This document shows positions 45,128 to 57,487 of a stretch of 64,000 nucleotides of DNA, piece by piece. Within the stretch, counting starts at the first letter, position 1, and each line of letters begins with the position of its first letter. The notes beneath the pieces are model-generated. The model was given only the letters and a program-made list of their open reading frames with translations, did no database searches and had not been told where the DNA came from. Origin of the DNA: Whalleya microplaca (lineage: Eukaryota; Ascomycota; Sordariomycetes; Xylariales; Xylariaceae). The stretch is from the NCBI GenBank assembly GCA_022497155.1, contig MU385720.1, positions 124,001-188,000 of the forward strand. Direction: 5' to 3'. A program made the position numbers and the translations under genes.

Positions 45128-47915
45128 GACTTCTCATATAGTCTTGATCATGATCAAGCGTTGTGAGTTGCAGACAGTCAGGCTAGTTCCAATAATATTC
45201 GGTTAGCTGAAAATAATATCAAGGTTGACTTTTTGCACCTATCTGGTGTGGAGTACCTGTCTACCTTAGCTGCTTAGGTAGGTACCCATGTATGTACCCA
45301 AGCAGTGCCAAGGTACATGTACCTACCTACCTACCTCAGTAGGTCTAAGGGCTCCAATGGTTCGCGGGTGATTGCAGCTGCGTTTTCCGGTACCCCAATA
45401 GAGAGTGTGTGTGCTAGGTGACATGGAAGCCTGCAGCTATCAACCACTATATTACATGTAACTACGTAAAATTGTAATAAACAGACAAATAATCATTATA
45501 ATGATAAGGCTGGACTTTTTTTTTTCCCCCTTCAATAGTAGTCCAATCCAATAGTAGTATTCGGTACAAAATACATCTTTCTATTACAGAATGATTAATT
45601 AGCGGGCTCATTGAATAATCATCGGTGCCCGGGGGCTGACGGGTCCTGCCAGTTACTGCCAGTTGTGAGACTTAATCTTGAAATATAATATATCGCAAAT
45701 GAGAAAGCATTTCCAAATAGCACAACTCAAAAGAAAGACCATGACCTCTTCCTGGCTGTCACAGGTGTTACGACTTGAGATGAGTCTTGACGCACTGAAG
45801 ACAGCTCGGCTGCAATTGTCCATCTAATGGATTCATCCTGTGTGATAGCTCCTGGTGAGATAATCAAGGGAATCGCTGTTATACATACCTGACCCCTTGG
45901 TCATGGCAGTGCTCAGAAACTTTTCTTGCTAGACCCCAGATGTATGTATGTACATATGTACATGTACATCTATTTACGAAAATTATAGCAGCATTTCAGT
46001 AACAGGGCGAGGCAGAGTTCATGAGCTGCTATAATGAGTGGGCATCATATCAGCAGAAATGTGCTTCGAGACCCTGCCTCCGCGTTCTGAAGTCTGAAAG
46101 TCCTGTAGAACAACCGTGGATGAAAATAAGTGTGTATTGTCATGCATGTCAAAAATATGAAGAACAAAAACCATAACCCAGAAGGACAAAAAACCACAAC
46201 CCAATGACCATAGTCGAGCCCCTCTCAACTGTGTATTCCCAGCAACCAGATCCGTAACCCATCATGCCCCTAAGATCACCGACAAACGCGAGCGATATGA
46301 CCCTTTCCCACTCCTTAGATGCGTCCTGATATCAATTTCCTCGAATATGACACATCAAGCAAGATAGGGGTTTCCACATCAACCATGAACTATTTATTCC
46401 CATTATTCTGGATCAGACTGGTGGAGGCTAGGGGTTCCGCTCCATCATATGTCTGCTCAACGAAGGGTTTCTGCTGGGATCCAGCCGGCTTGTCTGCGTA
46501 CATATTAGAATCAGCACTTGGTTCTGGTTGAAAGATTGAGAAACAACTCATGCGATGCGCAATATCTACTGGCACTCGAGGCCCAGGAGTTGCAGCCCGC
46601 TACACAACAGCGTTCAGCCATTTTTTCGGTAAGGAGGTAAGTTGGCTATCAGGTGGTGAGCGACGAGGATATAATATGATGTTTCTTGGGGAAGGCTTTT
46701 GCGGGTAGAAAAGAGCACGAGTTGGATGAAGAAGAGAGAGAGATAGGAGATATTGGATGGACTTTATACAGTTCTATGGGCTTCGCTAAATCCTTAGAGC
46801 TACCAAGCAGTGGCTTTGTATCGCATAACAGCAATAGCATATAACCAACAGTTCGAAACTGGCGAGTGTAGTTCACCCCTTCAGCCCTTTGATAGGTGAA
46901 ATATTGCCACCAACAGCGCTTCATGTTTCCTTGAAGTTTCTGGACGGCTGAACGAAAGCTGGCTTCTACCCATGCATCTTCAAGAAGTCAGAGCCAACAA
47001 TCATGAGCATCTAGATGAATGTCGATGAACCGTGGCTCGTCGTTGTCGTTGGTGATGGCCCCATGATACCTTGGGATTTGCCATTGGCCTCCCGAGGCTT
47101 GTTAGGGCTGGCAGTTGATAGATATCTGGGGTTTCCTGTAGGTGTTACAGTATGAGTTGGAGCGTAGACGGAACAAATGAGCTAACAAGGCGAATAACCA
47201 TATAACGTTGTGAGGAGTGGAACCCACTCACATTATTATCTCCCAAAATCGTAACTTGTCCATCCTTGTAGCAGTGTGCTCATGCGCCCCTCAACGAACC
47301 TCAGCAGCAAGTAAGTATATCACGTTTTGTTGTTTAGATAGGAGGTAGTTATATCAATACATACATGATCATGACAATGTAAAGGGTTGCATTGTGGCTT
47401 AGTATGTATGTACTTCTGTACACCTCGTGGCTGATAGGTGAGTAAGGGGATTCCTATCGAGGCGCAGTCTTTCTACTTGAAGTTTTAAGTTTGTGCAATT
47501 CAGACCCAGCATCACAGGTCCATCTGTTGGCAGTTTTATGACTCTTCCCATTGACTGTATCAGGAGACCCATGCTCCAACTTGTCTTGGCAGCAAGTCGT
47601 TGCCTAGACACGCACAAAGAGGTTGGTTGGAGCGAATACCAACCGCCGCGACCCTGTTATACATAGGTATATCTAGATGGTATTTTACTCCGGAAAATAT
47701 ATCATTCATTTATGTTCACGCATATCACCCTAAGATGATTAGGGTATTTCTTCTCCTCCTCCCCACAAAAGACCATACCTACGCCTAAACTCTTCCTAGA
47801 CTAGGACTGATCTTTGATGTCCAAAACATATCTTACATATTATAATATCTTCAAACAAAGCTGGAGCTTAGGTGCACCTCAGGAGTCTAACAGATTATTC
47901 GACGGATGTTCCAAA
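45128..47915. other. Long intergenic region
   Basis: No gene is supported. Positions 45245-45345 contain a dense TAGGTA/TACCTA cluster including palindromic GGTACATGTACC, probably promoter-associated with the synthetase gene. A poly-T/C run lies at about 45520-45532. Minus-strand frames at 46019-46228 and 46649-46924 have no family resemblance. Confidence 0.5.
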
Positions 47916-49356
47916 ATGTCTCTGTGGCGATGTGATTGGGAGAATTGCAGACAGCCAGCTGTTCAACGAGCAGGAGATTGCTTGCTCTGTGATAGACACC
48001 TTTGTCGGACCCACTTGCAAGACCAGTGGCATAAATGTCCCAAGCCAGAGGTATGTAATACAGTCCAAGATCTGTAACGGCAGTAGTCCTGCTGAACCCT
48101 GATGTCCTTAGGAAAACTGGGAAGACTATGCTGCCCAATATGCAGCCACCGAGGCTCGTCAAATGGATGAGTTATGTCGTCGAATAGATAGTTCGAAACT
48201 TTGTGCGCGCGCATCGCTACTCCGAGGGGGAATCCCCTGCACTAGCAACTTGTCTACAAAGAACCTGTCGACTATGATGGGTGGTCAGAATTGTCATGCC
48301 GAAATTATCTTCGAAGACAACATCAAGTGGCTTGCACGGTTCCGTTTGACCATGACCTCATCGCCTCCGGCGAAAGCCCGTGATTATATATTTCAAAGCG
48401 AAGCAGCTACCATGAATTTCTTACGGGAACATACGCGCATTCCCTCACCACGAGTTTTTGACTGGGCATGCGAATCCGACCCACACAACCCCTTGGGCCA
48501 GGTTGGTTACATCCTAATGGAAAAGGTAGAGGGGAAACCGCTGGACTGGCAGCAGGCGACTTCGTTCCAGAAAGAAAAGGTAATGCAGCAGTTAGCTGAT
48601 ATTTTCGTCGAGATTGAGAAACACCCGTTCGATACAATAGGATCGATAATGCCAGCAAGAGATCCAGCTACATTTGAGATACAGGGTTTCGCACATCACG
48701 CAACTTTTCGCCCAGGATGCGAAGGGCCTCTGGGTCCTTTTGACTCCTCGCTAGAGGCAGCACGCGTCGTCGTCGAGTCATATCTTACTAAGATAGCGAC
48801 CGGCGAAATTGCGGCCGCCTATCCGGTAGATGTTTATCTTGTGCACAGATATCGATTGGATATTCTGAGCAATATCGGGAAAGAGATCTTGTCAGAGGGG
48901 AAGTTTTTCCTCAAGCATCCCGACGATAAAGGTGACCACATTCTAGTGAACGAAGAATACGATATCGTTGGCATCATAGATTGGGAATGGTGTTGTACTG
49001 TCTCAAAAGAAGATGCCTTCTCTTCCCCGTGTATGATGTGGCCAGTCGCGCAGTTCTATGATGGTTCCAATGAATTGACCGATGAAGAATTGCGATTTGC
49101 TGGTATCTTTAGAGAGAAGGGCCGTAATGACCTCGCCAGCTACGTCACCGAGGGCAGAAAGGTGCAAAGATTCTTCTTCGCTTTCGGCGCAGCCACCGAA
49201 TGTCAGAATGATCACCAAACATTTGTTGCTCTTTTCATGGGCCTGAAACGAGCCTTTGAATCTAAAGAGGAAGGATGGGAAGAATGGAAGAGCAAAGCCC
49301 TTGAGAAATGGAAGAGCGACAAGGTATTACAAGATTTGCTACGGAGCAAGACATGA
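47916..49356 (+). CDS. APH-family phosphotransferase with N-terminal Cys/His finger
   Basis: Two exons (47916-48050 and 48112-49356) give 460 codons (459 aa). The N-terminal 45 residues form a Cys/His-rich finger (CDWENCRQPAV, CLLCDRHLCRTHLQDQWHKC), with enough ligands for two zinc ions. The main domain is a fungal aminoglycoside-phosphotransferase/choline-kinase-like fold. It shows AEIIFEDNIKWLARF with the nucleotide-site lysine region, then SEAATMNFLREHTRIPSPRVF, GYILMEKVEGKPLDW, a catalytic loop LKHPDDKGDHILVNE and the metal-binding IVGIIDWEW. The loop has Asp followed by His where classical APH has Asn, as I recall for this fungal subgroup. Natural substrates of these proteins are mostly unknown. 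It is unlikely to be an antibiotic-resistance gene. The intron separates finger and kinase exactly. Confidence 0.82.
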
Positions 49357-51989
49357 TGGACGAGTCTCCTGCTTTCACTATTCTCTTGTTTCCTTTACAT
49401 AGCGAATCGCGAGAGACTCTAGGATCTAGCTCCAGCCGGTGCTTAGATGGAAAGAGTCCTGATTTGGGAGCATACTCTTTTGAACCCTTCGGGAGATGAT
49501 TTATTCTCTGTTCTCTCCTTAATGTTTAGACATATTCCGTATCTCAGATATAAGACACTTACACTCACTCTTTCTTCCAACATCTGGATGTGTATTGCAC
49601 AGGTGTTGCTTGAAGGGTCTAGATATATGGGGGAGCCAGCAACTGTGATGGTTGTAAAAGAGTGAATAACGCGTCAACTAGTCAAAACCTCCAGCTTGCA
49701 GCTAGATAACTAAAAGAGGCCTGCAATATCAAAGGAATAAATGGATAAAAGTGAATAATAAGTCAATATATTGAAACAGCTAATTGCTGTGTTTGTGTGT
49801 GAAGCTGACTAGATAGATGGTTTCAGAGCTGAAAGATCTGAAAACTAAGGTGACGTCTAATAGCTAAAGAATCATGTGCACAGACAACCTAAAGCAACGC
49901 ATCATGTAGTCCTAGACGGGACTTATGCAATAAATTTACATGTATTCTATTGCAAGGTGCCTGCCTCAATCCCCAATTCCTCAAGTACGACGACGTTAGG
50001 TACATTGAAGTTATCCGTGCATAAAGGACCTCGGGACCTTATGCAAATCTTTATATCTTTATGAATCGGGGCTGCCAAGCTGAGACCAGGCTGTGGCTGA
50101 TTGTGGTGTGGCTCAGGCTGGCATTTGGCACCTAGGTGGGGCACCTAGGTGGGGCACGGACATTTTCTGTAGTAGCCCACCTATGGTATATTTTCCTTCC
50201 GAGCTGCAGAGCTTGAGAATTTCTTCTCTTTCTTCCCCATCCTTCCACTTCAAATAAAAGTGAGTTTCTTCCCCACGACGACTCCTCAACACGCTATATG
50301 GCCATTCACGCAGGGTGCTAACATAATTGTCTACAGATGATGAAAGCCGCGTGTATTATATGATGTGTCCGGCCTCTCGAAGCCTCAGAACTCTCTCCTT
50401 CGGGGGCTCAAGTGGTTCTGGGGCAACGTGAGGATCGGATTCGTGAAATAAGTGTTCGACACACCTGGACCTTGTTATACATCGGACGCGAAATGGCAAC
50501 TCTGATATAAAATTTGAGAGCTGGAAGGCTTGTCTAGAAAATGCGATCCTATTTCCAATCCATTCACCATCCTTCACAACACGCAGCACACAGCACACAG
50601 CACACAGCACACAGTCAGCATATGCGATCAATCCCAATCCTCCCACATATCATATCAATAACTCTGTCTACAAGTGTAGTGTTGGGAAAACTGGGTGGCA
50701 GATTTTTTATATAGGTACTCTACCACCTGAACAATGTACAACGTATTTATTTATGCACATACATATACCTATACTTGAGAGCGCTTATGATCTCATAGGC
50801 AGATTATGTGAATGTGAGTACATATGCTGTTACCTCTTGTGATCCACGAAACATACTGGTGACTCTCGGCAACACGGAGCTCATGAAGATAGGAGCTGTT
50901 TGCTGGAATGACGATTGGCAGCCCTTAATAAATTCGTCTCTTGTACTACCTACAGCAGCCAATGGGCGGACAGATCTGTATCCTGATGGGCATATATGTA
51001 GGTACCTAGGCAGGTGCCATCAGGTGTCGTGTCATAGGTGCCATAGGAGCCATAGGTGCCATAAGGTGCCCATAGATTTCAGGTTCGAAAAAGGGGCGGC
51101 GTTGATTGGTTGGCTGGGTATGACGGCAGCCTATCAGCCTATCAGCCTAGCAGCCAGGTTGTTATGTAATGGACGTCGGTACATATGCAGTACCTGCATG
51201 TATGCTGTATGCGCTGGCTCATTGCTGTATGATGTGCTGTACTTCATGTTCCCCATCCGTACCTGCTTGTCTACTTTGTACAAAAGGTACATGTAAGGTC
51301 AAGTAAGGTAGGTACGAGGTAGGTAGGCTGGTAATGTAGGCAGTTTGGGAGCCCGATCCCGACTTACCGACCTTCCATCTCTCCCTTCCACCTCTCCCAC
51401 TCCCCCAATTTCCCAACGCCAATGCTTCCGCTCTGCTCCCAGGAACAGTCGGGCGTCGGGCCAGACACTCACCAAGTCATCTTTTGCAAAATAACATAAG
51501 TGTATCCCTAATTTACGATCCCCATCACGCACCTCCAACCTCACGCGCGCAATGGGAACGCCCGTCATGTCTCCCATACTTGTATATGTACGCTGAGAGA
51601 AAACTTGTCTTGTCCTGCCCTTCCAGTCACCACACAGCAGCCCATGCTGTCTGCCAGTCTACGCTGCCCACTCTGCCACGCCGCCACGCCCATACATACA
51701 TACGCCCATCCATTCACAGTCGGTCAGTTCGGTCCGCTGCGAAACAGTAGATCGATCCGAACCCTGACGTCGCACCCCCTGTTACGATTGTCGCCTTTGT
51801 CCGACCTTGACAAACAATTGACAAACCCGCCTGGGAGCCTCCGATTTCTCTCCTCTTCGTGGATCACGATCTCGACGCCTTGTACACCCAACTACTCGTA
51901 GTATCCCAACCCCCTGGGCTGTAGTAAAGAAACGCGACACCTCCATCCTCAGCTGCTGAGCTTAGCTACGGAACCTTATCGCCGTCGCC
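49357..51989. other. Long intergenic region with short repeats
   Basis: No coding gene is recognised. Short reiterations are present: GGCACCTAGGTGG twice at about 50126-50156, CACAGCA-type units at 50584-50615, CATAGGTGCC/CATCAGGTG units at 51010-51075, and CAGCCTAT units at 51129-51155. The last 700 bp (51300-51989) are CT-rich and probably the promoter and long leader of the ANTH-domain gene. Confidence 0.5.
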
Positions 51990-54152
51990 ATGTCGAGCTC
52001 TTTCGAGAAGTCCGTAAAGGGCGCAACCAAGATCAAGGTTAGTTTACCCTGAATGCCCACCCAGCTGCCGGCTGGTCGGTCTTGTGTCTGGGTTAACAGG
52101 ATATCCCCGGCAGGCCGCCCCTCCGAAAACGAAATATATCGAGCACATACTCGTAGCCACACATGCAGGGGAGGCAGGGGTTGGTGAGGTTTTCCGAGCG
52201 CTGCAGTATCGACTACGAGATTCAACATGGACGGTGGTGCTCAAGAGCTTGATAACAATCCACCTGATGATCAGGGAAGGGTCTCCGGATGCCACGCTGG
52301 CGTACCTGGCGAAGCACCGGAACATGTTAGCTATCAGCTCTTTCACTGATGGTGAGTAGCTCCTCTCGAGGCCCCAGCACCTGCGTAGTGCCATATTACT
52401 AGGCAGCCTGGTTTAATGAGGATCGCAGCGCAAATTCAAGGCCGGAATATACGGCATTATGCTTCCTACCTTGCGGAACGGGTACGCGCATTCAGAGACA
52501 CGAAAATCGATTGGGTTCGGGCCAAGGAGACGCGCCTGGAGAGGCTCTCGGTCGAGAAGGGCTTACTCCGGGAAACCGAGGTCGTTCAACACCAACTGAC
52601 TGCTCTCCTGAAATGTGATGTACGTTATTATAATACTATGCAGCTTAGCGCTGGTCTTGATATTAACACGCGATAGGTTTTGGAGGATCCCGAGAACGAG
52701 ATCACCATCACCATTTTCAGGCTTCTGGTACTAGACCTGTTGGCTTTATTTCAGGTCTTGAACCAAGCCATGATAAACATCCTAGGTAGGTCAAATCGAC
52801 TGTGTCGAGTCTTGCGAAGCTAACGGTGACTAGGGCACTTCTTCGAAATGTCTAAAACAGATGCGGAGAGGGCTATGGATATATACCGCAACTTTACCAA
52901 ACAGACGGATTACGTGGTGCAATATCTGAGCGTCGCACGGCAATGGGAGCCCCATACTAGAGTCGAGGTTCCTAAGTTGAAACACGCTCCAGTCAATCTC
53001 CGTCGTCAACTGGAAGACTACCTTAAGGATCCCGATTTCGAGATCCACCGTAGACAATATCTAGCAGAGCTCGAGGCCAAGAAGAAGGGAGGAGTGTCGT
53101 CAAAAGCAGATAAAGGTACTGCAGAGGCGAAAGCGGCTGCTGCAAAACTTTTTGGCGATACAGTTACATCATCTGCGTCTGCTTCGAAACCGTTACCACA
53201 GGCCAGCAAGGGTCCAGATCCAGATCTTATTGATTTCTTCGACTCAATAGAGCAGAATCAAACGACCATGTCCGTCCAACCAAATCCACAGCAGAATCCA
53301 CAACCGCAGATGGGCCCGATGGGTCCCGTAAATACGGGTAACCCCTGGCCCTCGAATAATGGCTTCGCTATGCAGCCGACGGGCCAGTTCCAGGGCAATG
53401 GATTCGTACCGCAACCGACCGGATTCCAGGGCAGTAACAGCCCCTTCCAACAGCAGAACGTCAACTCTTTTGCTCAGCAACAGCAAGTACCAAACCAGAT
53501 GCAGCCGAACTTCACCGGCGCCGGGTTTGGTGGATACACACCACAGCCATCTTTCTCTCCAAACAATCTTCCCCCTATTTCTCAGGACAACGTCTCATCG
53601 TTCCAAACCGGAACTCTAGCACCTCCCATGCAGACAGGAATGCAGACGGGCCTACAACCGCAGACCACCAACCCCTTCAGGGCCTCTATGATGATGGCCA
53701 ACCCAACCGGAATGCCTGGTAATACGAACGGGCCGTTCTCAACGCCTACGAGCCCTCAAACCCAGACCGCTTTACATCGGCAAAGCACTAACCCCTTTGC
53801 CCGAACGTCCCCTCCGGCTCTCACCCCCTTCTCCAATCCATCCCCCTTCCAGTCACAACCCCCGAACCAAGCCCCAGCACCCTTACAACCAATGGCCACC
53901 GGCACCAACCCATTCGCGAAGAGCTTCGCGCAGCCGCAGAACCAGGCGCAGCAGAGACCGCAGACGAGCGGCGGCGCGCTCATGTCGCAGCCCACGGGAA
54001 GCACCAACCCGTTCCGACAAGGCGCCTTCGTGAACCACCAGACCGGCATGGGCTGGCAGCACGGCCAGCAGCCCATAGGCGGGGGACTGGACCAGATAGA
54101 GACGATGCCGGTGTTTCCCCGGCCCGCCCAGCAGACGCCCTGGCAACAGTGA
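51990..54152 (+). CDS. AP180-type clathrin assembly protein (ANTH domain)
   Basis: Five exons (51990-52037, 52114-52351, 52429-52619, 52677-52785, 52834-54152) give 635 codons (634 aa). The protein starts MSSSFEKSVKGATKIKAAPPKTKYIEHIL, where KAAPPKTKYIEHI contains the Lys-rich phosphoinositide-binding site of ANTH domains. ANTH helices continue to about residue 290 (VFRALQYRLRDSTWTVVLKSLITIHLM, RNIRHYASYLAERVRAF, FFEMSKTDAERAMDIYRNFTKQ). The C-terminus is disordered, Gln/Asn/Pro-rich, with repeated TNPF motifs (TNPFRAS, TNPFART, TNPFAKS, TNPFRQG) that bind EH-domain proteins. This is the yAP1801/1802 layout: a PI(4,5)P2-binding adaptor recruiting clathrin at endocytic sites. Introns are densest in the ANTH part. 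Confidence 0.92.
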
Positions 54153-55659
54153 TTGAGGTGGATTTGTGCATTTGCAGGGGTGTTGATGATTTAGAGCGGC
54201 AGCAGAGAGACCAGAGGCCCAGAGACTCAGAGGCAGAGACCAGAGACAGAGCAGAGAGCAGAGAAGGGAGCAGAGAGGAGGCTTCTGATATAGAATTAAA
54301 GAACAAAGATTTCCAACAACGGAGTGGTGGGGAAATTAACTCGAAAGTAGTAGATGGGGACACCCCCATATGTTACTCATATGTTAGTCGCGCGTGACGG
54401 GATTGTTGTTGTTGTCGTTGCACACCCGCTCGATTACCGTACCGTACTCATCGCGCATAGAGCGAGGCGTTTTTTCGGATGCGTGTAAGTTTTTTTTGTT
54501 CGTCCCGACTTGGCCCCTGATCTAGGTATACGCGGCCGCGGTTGTAGCATCGGAGGAAGAAGGGGGGGAGGGGAGAGCGTGATGAAGTGAGCTAGAGAGG
54601 AGAAGGTCTGAGAATAGGGGCTGTGCCAAGTCTCCTCGGATGGTGGTGAGATCCCCTATCCCCTATCCCATAAGAGAAGAATTGGGCTGTCGAGATGTGT
54701 TGTCCACTTGTGCCCGGACACCCTCGAAAAGAGAGGGAGAAGGGGGGAGAGAGAGGGGACAGACAGAAGGGACAGACAGATATACCTAGAATGGCGGCCT
54801 ACTAAGGAGGTACCTACTACATAGTGGATGGGATGGGGATCTAATTGATCTTTCTCGATGCGCGTGTACTACTTACATATACATATATACATATACAAAT
54901 TCAGCCGCGGGCTTCGACGATGGGTATAGTAGTTGTGGTACGTAGTAGGGCTAGTGGGTAGACAGATAGGCAGAGGGGCTGAGAAGCTGGGAGGCTGGCT
55001 GGCTGTATTGTAACAAAATATATATTATTATGATGATATTTAGTGTTCTTGAGTGTGTGGACGTGTATATATTAGGGTGATATATATATATACTAGAGCA
55101 ACATGGAATATTTACAACGACCATATATGTCCCAGATGAAAGTAGTAAGATCGGTTAGGCTGTTTTGCATGTATTATTCATTATTTCCAGCCTCAAAGGT
55201 AGCCCAGAGACTGACTAGATAGACTGACTAGATGGCCGAATACCTAGCTTTATATCACACAACCAGCCCGATGCAATAGTTCTCACCCGAGAAACTTGCT
55301 TGTTGTCTGTCCGTGTTTGTCTGTCTGTCTGTCTATTGCCATTTATCTATCCCTTGACTTCGCCGTGTCTTTTTATTTTGTTTTGTTCCCTAAGCGCCCT
55401 CGCACCATGAACCATTAGAGTGTACACAAGGGCTGACCGAACGAATACAACGCCGTCGCTATGCCGCCAAAAATCCGGGAAAGCCAGCCGAACTCCTATC
55501 CTGCCTGCTGTATGTTGCATAGATAGTATAATAGTAAAAAAAAAAAAATCCTCTCCTGACTTCAGGTCAGTTAGGCAGAGAGGCAACCCGCCGCAAAGGA
55601 AGAAAACGCCCATAACGAGAAAAACCACTTCCCCTATGTTTCTTTCGTTTTATCTGATC
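54153..55659. other. Intergenic region
   Basis: The 3' flank of the ANTH gene begins with an AGAG-rich run (54195-54290). No gene is seen further right. Low-complexity GA-rich runs lie at 54555-54600 and 54725-54770, and a CTGT run at 55305-55335. Confidence 0.5.
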
Positions 55660-56916
55660 TCACGCAAAAAAAAAATCTTCCACGTCCCTCCTCAACGACC
55701 CTCCCCCTCCCCCTGCTCCCCCTGCTCCCCCTGTCCCTCCTCCCGCACCCGCCTGCGCAGCAGCCTTCTTCTCGCGCCTCTCCATCTCCTCGTCGACGAC
55801 GATCCCCAGACCCGCGAAGGTCTCGTACAGCGCGCGCTCGACGTAGCCGCCGACGTCGTAGCCGGGGACGGTGTGGTCCTCGCGCGCGCGCGCGTCGGCC
55901 AGGAACGGGTTCGGGTACGCGGACGCGGGGTCGTCGCGCACCGTGTAGCGCGACAGCGCGAACGAGAGCCCGTCGAACGGGTCGTACGGGCGCGCGGCCT
56001 CCTCCTCGTCCGCCGTCTTCGCGTTCTTGTTCTTGAGCCCGCGGATCGAGAGCATGCTGTTCGGGGGCGCGTCCTTTGCGTTGGTGGTGGTGGTGGTGGT
56101 GGTGGTGGTGGGGATGGGGGAGTTGGCGGAGGAGGGGGAATTGATGGTGGTGGAAGAGGCAGGCGGGTTGAGCAGGTTATCGAAGCGCGAAGCCGTCAGC
56201 GTCGAGATGCGGCTGCGCTTAGCAGCCACGATGCGCGCCTGGATATCGGCCGCGGAGCCGGGTTCCCCGCGCGCGAGCGCCTCCATGACGGCGGCGTTGA
56301 CGGAGGCCTGCTCGGCGCGGACGCGGCGCTCCTCGTCGGCGGCCTCCTGGCGGCGGGCGCGGGAGGCCTCGGCCTCGTCGGCGTCGCGGCGCTGGCGGCG
56401 CTCGCGCGCCTCGCGGCCCTTGCGCCGGTTGCGCTCGATGTCGTCGCGGTGCTTCTGCTCGTAGACGCGCAGCTCGTCCTCGGCGCGGCGGCGCTCGGCC
56501 TCGCCCCCCTGCAGCAAATCAAAAGTCAGGTCCTCCACCGTCTGCAGGTAGTTGTTGTAGTCTTGCAGGGTTTCGAAGTCGTCCTCCGTCATGTTGAACA
56601 CCGCGTTCACCCGCCGCCGCACGTCCACCTCGCGCTCGACGGCCAGGTCGCCGAAGAAGGCCGGCCGGAACTTGTTCTTGCGCAGCGTTTTCGTGCACGA
56701 GGCGTACGGGCACTGCGCGGGCCCCGCGCCGAAGATGTTGTCCACGCAGTTCCGGCACATGGCGTGGTAGCACTCCGGGTTGATCAGGAACTCCATGTCG
56801 GCGTTCAGGTACCGCACCCGCTTGCACACGGGGCAGAAGTCGGAGGGGATGGTCGAGCTGTTAGACTCGGCAGTCTTCACGACCGTCGTAGCGGAAGAGG
56901 AGGGTTTGCGAGACAT
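55660..56916 (-). CDS. TFB3: TFIIH subunit Tfb3 / MAT1 (RING-finger CAK assembly factor)
   Basis: A single minus-strand exon of 419 codons (418 aa). The N-terminal RING finger (FCPVCKRVRYLNADMEFLINP, ECYHAMCRNCVDNIF, QCPYASC, residues about 26-76) is followed by the MAT1 signature KTLRKNKFRPAFFGDLAVEREVDVRRRV and FNMTEDDFETLQDYNNYLQ. A long Arg/Glu/Ala coiled coil comes next, then a Thr run encoded by a (GGT)n microsatellite at 56082-56111. The C-terminus contains DPFDGLSFALSRYTVRDD and YDVGGYVERALYETFAGLG, which would contact the Kin28/Ccl1 pair. It anchors the CDK-activating kinase to core TFIIH for promoter opening and repair. Codon use is extremely G/C-ending compared with neighbours. A Gly-rich run near the end (GAGGGTGGAGGAGGGGG) is low complexity. 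Confidence 0.93.
   Translation of the reverse strand: MSRKPSSSATTVVKTAESNSSTIPSDFCPVCKRVRYLNADMEFLINPECYHAMCRNCVDNIFGAGPAQCPYASCTKTLRKNKFRPAFFGDLAVEREVDVRRRVNAVFNMTEDDFETLQDYNNYLQTVEDLTFDLLQGGEAERRRAEDELRVYEQKHRDDIERNRRKGREARERRQRRDADEAEASRARRQEAADEERRVRAEQASVNAAVMEALARGEPGSAADIQARIVAAKRSRISTLTASRFDNLLNPPASSTTINSPSSANSPIPTTTTTTTTTNAKDAPPNSMLSIRGLKNKNAKTADEEEAARPYDPFDGLSFALSRYTVRDDPASAYPNPFLADARAREDHTVPGYDVGGYVERALYETFAGLGIVVDEEMERREKKAAAQAGAGGGTGGAGGAGGGGGSLRRDVEDFFFA
56082..56111. repeat. (GGT)n coding microsatellite in TFB3
   Basis: About ten GGT units on the plus strand encode a threonine run on the minus strand, in a low-complexity part of the Tfb3 linker. Likely polymorphic in length without frame change. 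Confidence 0.85.
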
Positions 56917-57487
56917 GATGGCGGTGGTTGTTGTGGTTGTTGTGACGGTAGCTACTTAGGTGTCGTTGTAGAAGTGGCGGTGATGCGTTGGAGGCAAGGG
57001 AGTTAGGTGAAAAGTCGTCTTTCAGGTTTATGGCCACTCATCTGGCAGGAGGGGCAGCCTTGCTGACTTGTGAGTTTATTCGTTAGTCAGGTGCTGCCGG
57101 TTTTGAGTTGGGAATGGAGTGGAATGAAGGTTGTAAGTTGAAAGAATGGGATGAAATATGTATGTAACTTTATATGTAAGGTATGTATGAAATACAGCTG
57201 TAGGTACGAAATACATGTGCTCCGTACCAGTGCCATGAATAATGAATTTTAATAATGAATTGGAGTTGCAATGAGGCTAGGGCGTCTGGAGCTTGATTGG
57301 GCTAGAATTACAGGGGTCTCCTCACCTAGAACCCCTCCATGTGCCTACGTTGTAGGGTAGCTCTCCCAGCTCTCCATCCATTTCGGTGGCCTTCTTTCTA
57401 GCCATCTCGTTTTATTCTTCTACAAACTGCGTACACAACAAATCCAAGCCGTATACGTCAAACTTCGACTACGAATCTGTAAGATCA
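56917..57487. promoter_or_regulatory. Divergent promoter between TFB3 and NUDC
   Basis: The 571-bp interval between two divergent start codons holds no coding frame. A region of TATGTATG words (57155-57190) lies in the middle. The promoter role is inferred from position. Confidence 0.5.

Noticed and set aside
48163..49356. Independent start at 48163 for the phosphotransferase
   Set aside because: The frame is open back to an acceptor at 48111 that joins exactly in phase to the finger exon ending at 48050.
55420..57006. 528-codon plus-strand frame opposite TFB3
   Set aside because: It is the antisense shadow of the GC-rich, G/C-ending Tfb3 coding sequence, with Val/Arg/Leu/Gly-rich composition and no domains.
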